NCBI RefSeq assembly: GCF_963691685.1
Contig: NZ_OY829290.1
Span: forward strand, 310,001 to 374,000
DNA from: Thalassovita sp.
Lineage (GTDB): Bacteria; Pseudomonadota; Alphaproteobacteria; Rhodobacterales; Rhodobacteraceae
DNA length: 64,000 bases
Reading direction: 5' to 3'
Shown: positions 18,251-27,444 of the stretch, piece after piece
Position numbering within the stretch: the first letter of the stretch is position 1
Layout of the letters: every line of letters begins with the position of its first letter
Notes under the pieces: model-generated
The model's input: only the letters and a program-made list of their open reading frames with translations
The model's database searches: none
What the model was told of the DNA's origin: nothing
Program-made: the position numbers and the translations under genes

Positions 18251-19000
18251 TCAGTTGGCTGACGCAATCTCTGCGCTGTCAGCGGGCGGCGCGGTTTCCG
18301 GCGGCGTGACCTTGGCGCTGAGCAACTTGGCCGAGATCCAGCCGATGCGCCCAGCCTCTGCCACCCCGTCACGCACCTGCAGCTTCAGCCAGCCGGTGCT
18401 GGGATCTTGCAGAACCTTCACGGCGGTGCCGCGGGGCAGGCTAAGCAGGACATTGTACCGGGTGCCGGGGCCGTTGCGCATATTGGCGCGGCTGACGATG
18501 ACTTGGCGCAGGTCGACCTCTGGCACGGCGTCAATCACCTGCGTGCGCTGGGGATCAAAGCCGGCCTGACGCTCAGCCACAACCTCGGCTGCAATCGCTG
18601 CCACGATATCGGCGCTGGTCGCATCATCGGTCAGGGTGGCGGGCCCTGCAGATGGCTGCGGGTTGGCCACGGAAACCTGCACGGGCACATCTGTGGCCCG
18701 CACCAGCGGCAGGCGCGCGACCTCAAACCGGGGCAGCGGCATCTGCGCGAAACGCTCCCGCTGTGGCACGGGTTTGGGGGCGGATACTGCTCGGTCAGTT
18801 GCTGGAACGCTCAGGCTGTTGTCGACGGTCTGACGCGCCACTTCAGGCGTGGGCTGGTCGGCGTTTGGTGGTGCGGAATCCGCGCCACGTGCGGCCTGAC
18901 GCAAGGCGCCCTCAGCCTCGGGGTCAAAACTATCGCCGCCGCTCAACTCATAAAAAGCCAGCGCCATAAAAATCAAAGATAGAAAAACGAAGCGCGACAT
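18251..19000 (-). CDS. SH3-domain exported or membrane-anchored protein
   Basis: 249 residues. A single hydrophobic N-terminal segment (4-18) anchors or exports the protein. Residues 25-160 are low-complexity and proline/alanine-rich. A bacterial SH3 domain follows at about 167-232 (VIVSRANMRNGPGTRYNVLLSLPRGTAVKVL, broken motif, ending RIGWISAKLL), which in other proteins binds peptidoglycan or proteins. GGAGGTGC is immediately upstream of the ATG. A role in the cell envelope is likely, with no specific function assigned. Confidence 0.75.
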   Translation of the reverse strand: MSRFVFLSLIFMALAFYELSGGDSFDPEAEGALRQAARGADSAPPNADQPTPEVARQTVDNSLSVPATDRAVSAPKPVPQRERFAQMPLPRFEVARLPLVRATDVPVQVSVANPQPSAGPATLTDDATSADIVAAIAAEVVAERQAGFDPQRTQVIDAVPEVDLRQVIVSRANMRNGPGTRYNVLLSLPRGTAVKVLQDPSTGWLKLQVRDGVAEAGRIGWISAKLLSAKVTPPETAPPADSAEIASAN

Positions 19001-19202
19001 GCCGCACCTCCTTCGGGGGGAGTAAAAGGAAATGATATCAATGCAAGTATCTTACCATATCCTTACCCCTCATGGGGACTCTGCTGATAAACTTCCCCCC
19101 TAGGTGGTGGGGTGCTGCGAATCTGGCACGGCGGCGTGTGCAAGCGGCAAATTCAACGGCGCAAGGCTTGTCGGGGTCAGCCTGCGCGGCTACACAGCAT
19201 CT

Positions 19203-21548
19203 ATGACTGACGTGACCGACGACCCCAATATGGACCAGCTGGAAGTGGCCGAGCCTCTGCGCCGGGCCATTGGCGAACGCTATCTCACCTATGCACTCAG
19301 CACGATTATGCACCGGGCGCTTCCGGACGCGCGTGACGGGCTGAAGCCGGTGCATCGGCGAATCCTTTACGCCATGCGTGAGCTGAAACTCTCGGCAAGC
19401 GGGGGCTTTAGGAAGTCTGCTAAGATCTCAGGCGACGTGATGGGCAACTACCACCCGCACGGGGACGCCGCGATTTATGACGCCATGGCGCGTCTGGCGC
19501 AGGACTTCAACGTGCGCTACCCGCTGGTCGACGGTCAGGGTAACTTCGGCAACATTGACGGCGATAACCCCGCTGCCTCGCGTTACACTGAGGCGCGGAT
19601 GACCGCCGCGGCTGAGGCGCTGTTGGAAGGCCTCAACGAAAACGCCGTTGATTTCCGCGAAAACTACGATGGCACGCTCAACGAACCTGTGGTTCTGCCC
19701 GCCGCCTTCCCGAACCTTCTGGCCAATGGCGCCGCAGGGATCGCCGTGGGCATGGCGACGAATATTCCGCCCCATAACATCGAAGAGCTGATCGGCGCCT
19801 GTCTGCACCTTATCAAGACACCCGACGCCCGCGATGAAACCCTGCTGAACTACGTGCCGGGGCCGGATTTCCCCACCGGTGGCGTGATTGTGGAGCCGCG
19901 CGAAAGCATCGCCAAAGCCTATGCCACCGGGCGCGGCAGCTTCCGCCTGCGCTGTAAGTGGGAGGTTGAGGATCTGGGCCGTGGTACCTGGCAGATCGTG
20001 ATCACCGAGATCCCCTACCAGGTGCAGAAGTCCAAGCTGATCGAAAAAATCGCGGAGCTGATCCAGACCAAGAAAATCCCGATTCTGGCTGATGTACGTG
20101 ACGAATCCGCCGATGACATCCGCCTGATTCTGGAACCGAAGTCGAAAAATGTGGATCCCCAGGTGCTGATGAACCTGATGTTCCGCAACTCGGATCTGGA
20201 GATCAAGTTCTCGCTCAACATGAACGTGCTGATCGACGGGGTCACCCCCAAGGTCTGCTCGCTCAAAGAGGTGCTGCGCGCCTTCCTGGATCACCGTCGT
20301 GAGGTGCTGCAACGGCGCTCGAAACACCGTCTAGATAAGATCGATCACCGTCTTGAGGTGCTCGAAGGCCTGATCATTGCCTTCCTCAACCTCGACCGTG
20401 TGATTGACATCATTCGCTATGATGACGCGCCGAAACAGGCGCTGATGGCGGAAAACTGGGCCGATAAGAAACCGCGCGCCACGGATGAAAGCGATTATCG
20501 CTCACCGCTGCCGGCGGGCGAAGGCGTCGGCGAGCTGACCGAGGTTCAGGCCGAAGCGATCCTCAACATGCGCCTGCGCTCCCTGCGCCGTCTGGAAGAG
20601 ATCGAGCTGACCCGCGAACGCGACGCCCTGCTGGAAGAACGCGCCGGGCTGTTGGAACTTCTGGGCAGTGAAGACCTGCAATGGATCCGCATCAGCGAGG
20701 AGTTGAAAGAGACCCGCAAGCAGTTTGGCCGCAGCTCCGAGGGGGGCAAACGCCGGTCCGATTTCGCCGAAGCCGTGGAAGCCGAAGAGGTGCCGCTGGA
20801 GGCGATGATCGACCGCGAACCGATCACCATCGTCTGCTCGCAGATGGGCTGGATCCGCGCCATGACCGGCCACATCGATCTGAAGCGTGAGCTGAAGTTC
20901 AAAGATGGCGACGGCCCCCGTTTCATCTTCCACGCCGAAACCACCGATCGCCTGCTGGTCTTTGCCAGCAACGGGCGGTTTTACACCCTGCAGTCGTCGA
21001 ACCTGCCGGGTGGCCGTGGCATGGGGGAACCGCTGCGCCTGATGGTGGATATCCCGAATGAGGCGGAGATCATCGATCTCTTCATTCACCGCCCCGGTCA
21101 GAAACTGCTGGTCGCCTCCACCGAAGGCAATGGTTTCATGGTGCCCGAGGATGAGATCCTGGCCCAGACCCGGACCGGCAAACAGGTGCTGAACGTCAAA
21201 GACGACGTGAAGGCCCAGCTGGTCCGCCCCATCGCGGGCGATCATGTTGCCATCGTCAGCCAGAACGGCAAATTCCTGGTCTTCCCGGTGGAAGAACTGC
21301 CGGAAATGACCCGTGGCAAAGGGGTGCGACTGCAGAAATACAATATGGCACGCGGCCGGCAGGGCACGTTGGAACTGGACGGCGGCCTGTCGGACATCAC
21401 CACCTTCACCTGGGAACAGGGCCTCAGCTGGGAAATGGGCGGCGGCAAAACCCGCCATGAGCCGGACATGTCCGAATGGCTGGGCAAACGCGCCGGTGTC
21501 GGCAAAAAGCCCCCTTATGGCTTCCCCCGCGATATGAAATTTACCTGA
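19203..21548 (+). CDS. parC: DNA topoisomerase IV subunit A
   Basis: 781 residues. With ParE it unlinks replicated chromosomes. The catalytic tyrosine is Y128 in ASRYTEARM. The frame is open 33 codons upstream, but MTDVTDDPNMDQ at 19203 is a natural start. The quinolone-determining region reads GDVMGNYHPHGDAAIYDAM: alanine 89 stands where Escherichia coli has serine 80, and aspartate 93 where it has glutamate 84. The C-terminal beta-pinwheel is shortened relative to gyrase, as expected for ParC. A linker (about 455-475, SPLPAGEGVGE) precedes the conserved LTEVQAEAILNMRLRSLRRL. Confidence 0.95.
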   Translation: MTDVTDDPNMDQLEVAEPLRRAIGERYLTYALSTIMHRALPDARDGLKPVHRRILYAMRELKLSASGGFRKSAKISGDVMGNYHPHGDAAIYDAMARLAQDFNVRYPLVDGQGNFGNIDGDNPAASRYTEARMTAAAEALLEGLNENAVDFRENYDGTLNEPVVLPAAFPNLLANGAAGIAVGMATNIPPHNIEELIGACLHLIKTPDARDETLLNYVPGPDFPTGGVIVEPRESIAKAYATGRGSFRLRCKWEVEDLGRGTWQIVITEIPYQVQKSKLIEKIAELIQTKKIPILADVRDESADDIRLILEPKSKNVDPQVLMNLMFRNSDLEIKFSLNMNVLIDGVTPKVCSLKEVLRAFLDHRREVLQRRSKHRLDKIDHRLEVLEGLIIAFLNLDRVIDIIRYDDAPKQALMAENWADKKPRATDESDYRSPLPAGEGVGELTEVQAEAILNMRLRSLRRLEEIELTRERDALLEERAGLLELLGSEDLQWIRISEELKETRKQFGRSSEGGKRRSDFAEAVEAEEVPLEAMIDREPITIVCSQMGWIRAMTGHIDLKRELKFKDGDGPRFIFHAETTDRLLVFASNGRFYTLQSSNLPGGRGMGEPLRLMVDIPNEAEIIDLFIHRPGQKLLVASTEGNGFMVPEDEILAQTRTGKQVLNVKDDVKAQLVRPIAGDHVAIVSQNGKFLVFPVEELPEMTRGKGVRLQKYNMARGRQGTLELDGGLSDITTFTWEQGLSWEMGGGKTRHEPDMSEWLGKRAGVGKKPPYGFPRDMKFT

Positions 21549-21555
21549 TCCAAAT

Positions 21556-21586
21556 GTGGGCCCCTCGCGGGGCCCGCTCTATTTTT
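21556..21586 (+). terminator. Terminator of parC
   Basis: GGGCCCC and GGGGCCC pair around a TCGC loop, extended by flanking G-C pairs, followed by a T-rich run (TCTATTTTT). It begins 8 bases after the stop. Confidence 0.85.
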
Positions 21587-21619
21587 GGCGCCTTCGGCGG
21601 ACTGCCAAATCGCTTTCAC

Positions 21620-21673
21620 TGTTTCCCAAATACTCTGGGGGAATTGGCCGCAGGCCAAGGGGGCAACGCCCCA
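21620..21673. repeat. Multi-hairpin intergenic repeat
   Basis: Successive hairpins occur here: TTGGCC-GCA-GGCCAA at 21644-21658 and GGGGC-AAC-GCCCC at 21660-21672, preceded by CCCAAATACTCTGGGG. I recognise this arrangement as a common intergenic element in roseobacter genomes. It may stabilise or end the P450 mRNA read from the right. Confidence 0.5.
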
Positions 21674-21687
21674 TATACCTCAGCGAT

Positions 21688-23070
21688 CTAAACAGCCTCT
21701 GCCTGCAGCCAGACGCCGCCCTCAGGGCGCAGGGTCAGGATCATCACTGGTTTCGGCGTATGGCCGGGCACCGGGGTGAACCGGTAGCGCGCCAGCAAGG
21801 TGGCAAGGATGATCACCGCCTCTTGCAGCGCAAAGGAGGCGCCGATGCAGATCCGTGGCCCGTCGCCAAAGGGCAGGTAGGCATAGCGCTGGATCGCTTT
21901 GCGGTTCTCAAACCGCTCAGGGCGGAACTGATCCGGGTCCTGCCACAGCAGCTGATTGCGATGCAGCGCATAGATCGGGATCATCACCGTGTCACCCGGG
22001 TAGACGTCACGCCCGGCGAGCGTATCCGCCTTCTGTGCCGTCCGCGACAGGATCGCCGCTGGCGGGTAAAGTCGCAGGGTTTCCTCGATGATTTGACGCA
22101 GAAATGGCAGCTGCTCCAGATGCGTCGCGGTGGCGGTCCCGCGACCAAAAGCCGCCTGCGCCTCCGCCCGCGCCCTGTCTTGGGCGGCCTGATCAAACCC
22201 CATCAGGTAAAGCGCCCAGCCCAATGTCAGCGCAGTGGTTTCATGCCCCGCCACGATGAAGGTCAACAGGTTGTCGCGCAATTCGCCGGTGTTCATCTGC
22301 CGTTTGGTTTCCGGGTCTTCACCGGCCAGCAGCAGGTCCAGCAGATCCGGCACCGCGCGCGGCCCGCCCTGCCGCCGCCCCTCGATGGAGGCATCAGCGA
22401 CCCGCTTCATCTCTTTCAGCGCTTGGCCTGAGACCATCCGGCCCGGCCGCGGCACCCAATCGGGCAGGCCCAGCATATCAAAGAGCGAGATTTTCCCCGC
22501 CTCGGCGATATAGGCGTCAATCGCACGGTGAATGGCGGCGCGGTCAAAGCCTTCATCGCCGGAAAAGGTCACATCACTGATCACATCAAAGGTGGCACGC
22601 ACCATTTCATCCGCCATGTTGACGGCCCTTGGACCGGCGTCCGCCACACGGGTGCAGGCCGCCTCGGCTGCGGCGCTCATCACCGGGGTGAGGTTTGTGA
22701 CATTGCGGTGCGAAAACACCGGTGCGGCGGCCCGGCGCTGCCAGCGCCAATGAGCGCCTTCGGCAATGAACAACGATTCGCCAATGGCCGGCCGCAGCAG
22801 GTTCTTGGTGACCAGGGATTTGGGATAGTCCTCTACCCGCTCCAGCAGCACCCGGCGGATCGCATCGGGATCCATCACCATATGCCAGCGCCGGCCGGTT
22901 TTGCCGCTGACCATCGGCTGGCGGGTCGCCACCTCAGGGATGATCGACAAGAGGTTCTGCCGCGCCGCACGCAGGGATTTCAGCATGCCCCAGGGTTCGC
23001 GCACCAAGGGCACATGGGCGGGCAGGGCAACATGGCTGGGGGCGCCGGTGATCTCTGGGATATAGGGCAT
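21688..23070 (-). CDS. Cytochrome P450
   Basis: 460 residues. It is a soluble heme monooxygenase with the I-helix oxygen-binding AGHETT (274-279), the ExxR pair E330/R333 (EETLRLYPP), a PERF segment (RPERF) and the heme loop FGDGPRICIG with ligand C408. The long AGHETTA-type sequence is closer to the CYP102/CYP4-like fatty-acid hydroxylase group than to camphor-type P450s; the substrate is unknown. GAGGAG precedes the ATG at 23070, so an upstream extension of 16 codons is not used. No reductase or ferredoxin partner is adjacent. Confidence 0.93.
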   Translation of the reverse strand: MPYIPEITGAPSHVALPAHVPLVREPWGMLKSLRAARQNLLSIIPEVATRQPMVSGKTGRRWHMVMDPDAIRRVLLERVEDYPKSLVTKNLLRPAIGESLFIAEGAHWRWQRRAAAPVFSHRNVTNLTPVMSAAAEAACTRVADAGPRAVNMADEMVRATFDVISDVTFSGDEGFDRAAIHRAIDAYIAEAGKISLFDMLGLPDWVPRPGRMVSGQALKEMKRVADASIEGRRQGGPRAVPDLLDLLLAGEDPETKRQMNTGELRDNLLTFIVAGHETTALTLGWALYLMGFDQAAQDRARAEAQAAFGRGTATATHLEQLPFLRQIIEETLRLYPPAAILSRTAQKADTLAGRDVYPGDTVMIPIYALHRNQLLWQDPDQFRPERFENRKAIQRYAYLPFGDGPRICIGASFALQEAVIILATLLARYRFTPVPGHTPKPVMILTLRPEGGVWLQAEAV

Positions 23071-23223
23071 CCTCGCTCCTCCTCTATCAGGATATATGTG
23101 CAACGTTTGCCGCGGCAATCCATCCCCGCGGGGTGAGGCAATTTGCCTGAGCGCAATGGCTGCGGTATGGCAGGGGAAGCCTTCGACAAAGAGGGCACTG
23201 CAGGATCAAGGGAGAGGTTTGGG

Positions 23224-23925
23224 ATGCTGATGCGAATTCTGGCGGGTCTGGCGCTTTTTGGATTGGTGGCCTGTTCGTCCACCGGAGATCTGGAAGAAAA
23301 ACCTGAACCGCTGGGGGATTTCGCCTTTGGTCACAACATTGTGGTGGCCAACAACATGGTCAAAGGCCCAGTGTCGCGCGATGCTGAGCAGGAAGAATGG
23401 GTCACCGCCCTGAAGCAGGCCATCGGCACCCGATTCGACCGCTATGAAGGCGATCGCCTCTATCACTTCGGCGTCTCCGTGCAGGGTTTTGTGCTGGCCC
23501 AGCCCGGTCTGCCTGTTGTGGCCTCCCCGAAATCGGTGCTGATCCTCAACCTCGATGTCTGGGATGATGCCAAGGGTGTCAAAATGAACGCAGAGCCCAA
23601 GCAGATCACCGTTTTGGAACGGATGTCGGGGGAAACCTTCATCGGATCCGGCCTGACCCAATCCAAAGAGGTGCAGATCAAGAATCTCAGCGAAAACGCC
23701 GCCCGGCTGATCAAGAACTACCTTGAGCGTCAACATGCCGAAGAGGGCTGGTTTGTGCCAGAAGATGGCGCAGCGGAAGCGGCGGCAGCAGATGCTGCTG
23801 TGGAGGGCGAAGCCCCTGAACAAGAGGCAGAAAATGCCACCGAGGCGGCAGCTGCGGAAGAAACCGCGACCGAAACGTCGCAACAGGGGGCCGATGAGGC
23901 CACTGAGGATGCAACAGACGCTTGA
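23224..23925 (+). CDS. Lipoprotein with an acidic alanine/glutamate-rich tail
   Basis: 233 residues. GGAGAGG at 23211-23217 supports the ATG at 23224; the frame is open further upstream. A signal peptide ends in the lipobox LVAC, so the protein should be lipid-anchored in the envelope. Residues 35-180 form a compact domain with ALKQAIGTRFDRYEGDRLYHFGVSVQG and LILNLDVWDDAKG. Residues 185-233 are a low-complexity acidic Ala/Glu tail. It resembles conserved roseobacter lipoproteins of unknown function. It precedes tuf by 78 bases, though there is no sign of shared function. Confidence 0.7.
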   Translation: MLMRILAGLALFGLVACSSTGDLEEKPEPLGDFAFGHNIVVANNMVKGPVSRDAEQEEWVTALKQAIGTRFDRYEGDRLYHFGVSVQGFVLAQPGLPVVASPKSVLILNLDVWDDAKGVKMNAEPKQITVLERMSGETFIGSGLTQSKEVQIKNLSENAARLIKNYLERQHAEEGWFVPEDGAAEAAAADAAVEGEAPEQEAENATEAAAAEETATETSQQGADEATEDATDA

Positions 23926-24003
23926 TTTTCCTCTCCGAACCCAATAAACGGCCCGCGATGATCAATCGGGGCGAGGGCCCCCTAAACACGAGGCGCCTTT
24001 AGA

Positions 24004-25179
24004 ATGGCAAAGGAAAAGTTTGAGCGTTCCAAACCGCACGTTAACATCGGCACCATCGGCCACGTTGACCACGGCAAGACCACGCTGACCGCAGCAATCA
24101 CCAAATACTTCGGTGACTTCCAGGCATACGACCAGATCGACGGCGCGCCTGAAGAGAAAGCCCGCGGCATCACCATCTCGACCGCACACGTTGAGTATGA
24201 GACCGAGAACCGTCACTACGCGCACGTTGACTGCCCCGGTCACGCTGACTACGTGAAAAACATGATCACCGGTGCTGCCCAGATGGACGGCGCGATCCTG
24301 GTTGTGAACGCAGCTGACGGCCCGATGCCGCAGACCCGTGAGCACATCCTGCTGGGCCGCCAGGTTGGCATCCCGAAGATGGTTGTTTTCCTGAACAAAG
24401 TTGACCAGGTAGACGACGAAGAGCTGCTGGAGCTGGTGGAAATGGAAGTCCGCGAGCTGCTGTCCGAGTACGACTACCCGGGTGATGATATTCCGATCAT
24501 CGCAGGTTCGGCTCTGGCGGCGATGGAAGGCAACAAGCCTGAAATCGGCGAAGAGAAAATCAAAGAGCTGATGGCAGCTGTTGATGAGTACATCCCGCAG
24601 CCTGAGCGTGCCGTTGACATGCCGTTCCTGATGCCGATCGAAGACGTGTTCTCGATCTCGGGTCGTGGTACCGTTGTAACCGGCCGTGTTGAGCGTGGCG
24701 TGATCAATGTTGGCGACGAGATCGAAATCGTTGGCATCAAAGACACCACCAAAACCACCTGTACCGGTGTTGAAATGTTCCGCAAGTTGCTGGACCGCGG
24801 TGAAGCTGGCGACAACATCGGCGCACTGCTGCGTGGCGTTGACCGTGACTCGGTTGAGCGTGGCCAGGTTCTGTGTGCCCCGGGTTCGGTGAACCCGCAC
24901 ACCAAGTTCGAAGCCGAGGTCTACATCCTGACCAAGGAAGAAGGCGGCCGTCACACCCCGTTCTTCGCGAACTACCGTCCGCAGTTCTACTTCCGGACCA
25001 CCGACGTGACCGGCACCTGCATCCTGCCCGAGGGCACCGAGATGGTAATGCCTGGCGACAACCTGAAACTGTCGGCTGAGCTGATCGCCCCGATCGCGAT
25101 GGAAGAAGGCCTGCGCTTCGCCATCCGTGAAGGCGGCCGCACCGTTGGTTCCGGTGTTGTTTCGAAAATCATCGAGTAA
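24004..25179 (+). CDS. tuf: Elongation factor Tu
   Basis: 391 residues, full length. EF-Tu delivers aminoacyl-tRNA to the ribosome using GTP. The P-loop GHVDHGKT (19-26), DCPGH, and NKVD GTP-binding motifs are intact, as are domains 2 and 3 down to the terminal VVSKIIE. Codon use is extremely biased, consistent with very high expression. It stands apart from ribosomal protein genes, so it is probably the second tuf copy found in many proteobacteria. Ended by the strong hairpin at 25202. Confidence 0.99.
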   Translation: MAKEKFERSKPHVNIGTIGHVDHGKTTLTAAITKYFGDFQAYDQIDGAPEEKARGITISTAHVEYETENRHYAHVDCPGHADYVKNMITGAAQMDGAILVVNAADGPMPQTREHILLGRQVGIPKMVVFLNKVDQVDDEELLELVEMEVRELLSEYDYPGDDIPIIAGSALAAMEGNKPEIGEEKIKELMAAVDEYIPQPERAVDMPFLMPIEDVFSISGRGTVVTGRVERGVINVGDEIEIVGIKDTTKTTCTGVEMFRKLLDRGEAGDNIGALLRGVDRDSVERGQVLCAPGSVNPHTKFEAEVYILTKEEGGRHTPFFANYRPQFYFRTTDVTGTCILPEGTEMVMPGDNLKLSAELIAPIAMEEGLRFAIREGGRTVGSGVVSKIIE

Positions 25180-25201
25180 TCACTCGGCGGTTTGATTACG
25201 A

Positions 25202-25229
25202 AAAGGGCGTCCCTCGGGGCGCCCTTTTT
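25202..25229 (+). terminator. Terminator of tuf
   Basis: AAAGGGCG and CGCCCTTT pair (with GTCCC/GGGGC inside) and are followed by T residues. It lies 22 bases after the stop. Confidence 0.9.
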
Positions 25230-25264
25230 GCATGCAGGTAGGGGCGACCTTTCTATTCCGTACC

Positions 25265-25380
25265 GTGCATGAACCGCAGGGGCGAAGCGCCCGCCCCATC
25301 AAACCAGAGGTTTGTCTCCGACAAAACGGGGGCGGTTCGGGCGCTGCCAAATCACAGATTTGGCAAGTGGGTTTCGCGAC
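25265..25380. repeat. REP-like compound hairpin repeat, copy 1
   Basis: AGCGCCCG pairs with CGGGCGCT across a ~55-base arm containing a smaller CAAACC-AGA-GGTTTG dyad. The core GGGGGCGGTTCGGGCGCTG (25328-25346) is identical in copy 2 at 29549-29567. It is followed by a perfect hairpin CCAAATC-ACA-GATTTGG and a tail ending TTTCGCGA. The third hairpin has a different sequence but the same place and shape in copy 2. Confidence 0.6.
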
Positions 25381-25523
25381 TATTAGTTCAGAAGGTAATA
25401 CCTAACTGCGGCCCTATACCCTTCGAGACGGTCGGGCCAGGACCGAACGCGCTGCGTCCGAGCCGCTTTGATCTAAACGCAATTCCTCGTCGCAAGTCTG
25501 CCGGCGGCAGTGAAAGGACCGGG

Positions 25524-25958
25524 ATGAATATCCTTAAACGTTTGTTTTCCCGCCCTCCGAAGGGCACCCCGCTTCCTGACATCCTGCCCGGGCAACTCTG
25601 GTGGGTGGCGGAGCGGCGCATGCAGAACACCCGGTCCGGTGAGGTGTTTCGGATCTTCGAAGCGGTGATTGCCCCGGATAAAGCCATAGCCCGCGCACAT
25701 CTGGCAGCTGCGGACGCCCAACTGGATGCGGTTCTGATGAAACAGGCCCTTCGGCGTGGGGATCTGGTTGATGAATATGACTGGACGCCGGCCAGCCGCG
25801 AATTGGCCTGCCTGCAGCTGACGCCGGTGAAGACCGAAGAGCAGATTGCAGCCTTAGATCCGGCGCTTCTGGACATGTTGAAAGAACATGATTTCTTCCG
25901 CGCTGACTTTACTGGCACACCGGACATGGCAGTGGGTGGTGGGGTCTATCCCGACTAA
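25524..25958 (+). CDS. Conserved hypothetical protein
   Basis: 144 residues starting MNILKRLFSRPPK; AAAGGA at 25513-25518 fixes this start although the frame is open upstream through the repeat. It is soluble with no signal peptide. LPDILPGQLWWVAERRM, VFRIFEAVIAPDKA and the acidic TEEQIAALDPALLDML stretch suggest a compact alpha/beta protein. No family recognised. Confidence 0.65.
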   Translation: MNILKRLFSRPPKGTPLPDILPGQLWWVAERRMQNTRSGEVFRIFEAVIAPDKAIARAHLAAADAQLDAVLMKQALRRGDLVDEYDWTPASRELACLQLTPVKTEEQIAALDPALLDMLKEHDFFRADFTGTPDMAVGGGVYPD

Positions 25959-26052
25959 GGAAGTCTGATCGCGCGTTCGTCAGATTTCCTGAGAATTGGG
26001 GTTCCACTTAAAGGCGTGATCGTTACTGTGTGCCGTAATTTCCGAGGATCAT

Positions 26053-26535
26053 ATGCGTTATATTATTTGCGTTATCTTAGCGGCCGCCCATGTCTTTACA
26101 CCTGCTTCAGCCAAACCCAGGCTGAACAACTCTGAGCTGACCTATCAACTGGCCTGCCTAGAAGGCGGCAATAGTTCAAAGGAAAGGGTTGAGCTGTGCA
26201 AAGCGGCTTTGGAGGACGTGCGCCTGTCTGACGGCGATCGGTTGCGGTTGATGCTTTCGCTTGCAGATGCCCAAACCTGGGAAAGCGATTATGAGGGCGC
26301 ATTGCGCACCTACACCGAAGCCTTGGCGCTTAATCCCAACAGCCCTGTCGCCTATGAGGGGTTGGGCTGGGTTGCCCACAATCAGGACCAGTTTCCAGAG
26401 GCGATCGAGAAGTTTCGCCAATCAATCGCGCTTGAACTGTCTGCCTCTGCCCAGGCTGGATTGGGGGCGGCGCTGTTTCGTCAGAGCCCGGACAATGTAG
26501 AAGCCGCAGTTGCTGAGTTGGAAAAGCAACTTTGA
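26053..26535 (+). pseudogene. TPR-repeat protein, 5' part of a probably frameshifted gene
   Basis: 160 residues. A signal peptide (MRYIICVILAAAHVFTPASA) is followed by tetratricopeptide repeats (for example YEGALRTYTEALALNPNSPVAYEGLGWVAHNQ). The frame ends at a TGA in the middle of a repeat, AVAELEKQL-stop. The next frame resumes exactly the missing half-repeat, IDPEYDWAWAELGWVYM. Adding one T to the TTT before TGA would restore a single ~430-residue exported TPR protein. GAGGA precedes the ATG. Loss of one base in the genome, a sequencing error, or coupled translation are all possible. Confidence 0.7.
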
Positions 26536-27350
26536 TCGATCCGGAATATGATTGGGCCTGGGCTGAGTTGGGTTGGGTCTATATGCGGTCCAACCAGGTT
26601 GATGACGCGATAGCCGCCTTTGAGGAGGCCCTGAAGCTATCACCCAACTACATTTTCGCGCTGAACAACTTGGCCTCTGTCTACAACACGGCCGAACAAT
26701 ACGAACAGGCGTTGGACACCGCAAACCATCTGCTGTCTTTGCAAGACAACAATTGGGCCTTGCTGCAACGGGCTGAGGCCTTGCGGGGTTTGGGGCGTAA
26801 CATGCAGGCCCTGCGCGATGCGTCTGTCGTGATTGAACAAGAACCCACTTGGGAAGACGGCTATGTCAGCAAAGCCCTCGCCCTAGAGGAGATGGGGCTG
26901 GGGGGCGCTGCCATTGAAGTATATGAAACGCTGCCTGACGACGTCTCTCGTACGGATTACAGCTACTACTATCAGGCGTGGGCACTGCAGCATGATGGTC
27001 AGGCTGACGCGGCGATGGCCGCTGTTGAGAAGGCCATTGCAAAGGACCTGGAAGATTATTCAAACTGGGAATTGAAGTCACTTTTCCTCATCTACGGTGA
27101 AGATTATTACGCCTCGCTTGCGGCCGCCCGTCGCGCTACCGAGCTGCAGCCCCGCGCTGAATGGAGCGTGTTGTATCAAGCCATTTCACAGGCACATCTT
27201 GGCGAAGTGGAACAGGCAATGGCACTGTTTGACGAGGCTCACAATTTGAACCTTCCGGACGGTGGAACCAATTGGTTTGTCGAGCATCTGATCGGGCTGG
27301 GCCTTACGCAGGAGGCCAAAGACGTGCGTGAAATCAGCAAAGATCGGTAA
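26532..27350 (+). pseudogene. TPR-repeat protein, 3' part
   Basis: 272 residues of continuous TPR repeats (FEEALKLSPNYIFALNNLASVYN and others), beginning inside a repeat. It has only a TTG start at 26532, which overlaps the upstream TGA by three bases, and no ribosome binding site of its own. TPR proteins mediate protein-protein contacts; the signal peptide on the 5' part points to a periplasmic scaffold. If the TTGA overlap allows re-initiation, two polypeptides could be made. cpdB follows after 94 bases. Confidence 0.7.
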
Positions 27351-27444
27351 GGGCCAACGTAGAAATTTTACCGATTGGTCATTTCCCTGTTATCGTCTTC
27401 CGATCAATTCGAATGAACGATTCACTTTTCAGGGGGATAAATCC

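Noticed and set aside
20500..20535. Inserted repeat-encoded peptide (SPLPAGEGVGE) in ParC
   Set aside because: I considered a mobile palindromic element in frame, but similar linkers at this site occur in other Rhodobacteraceae ParC proteins as far as I recall, and the flanks are intact.
20502..21458. A 318-residue minus-strand frame inside parC
   Set aside because: Frame shadow of parC with typical His/Gln/Arg-rich composition and no start signal.
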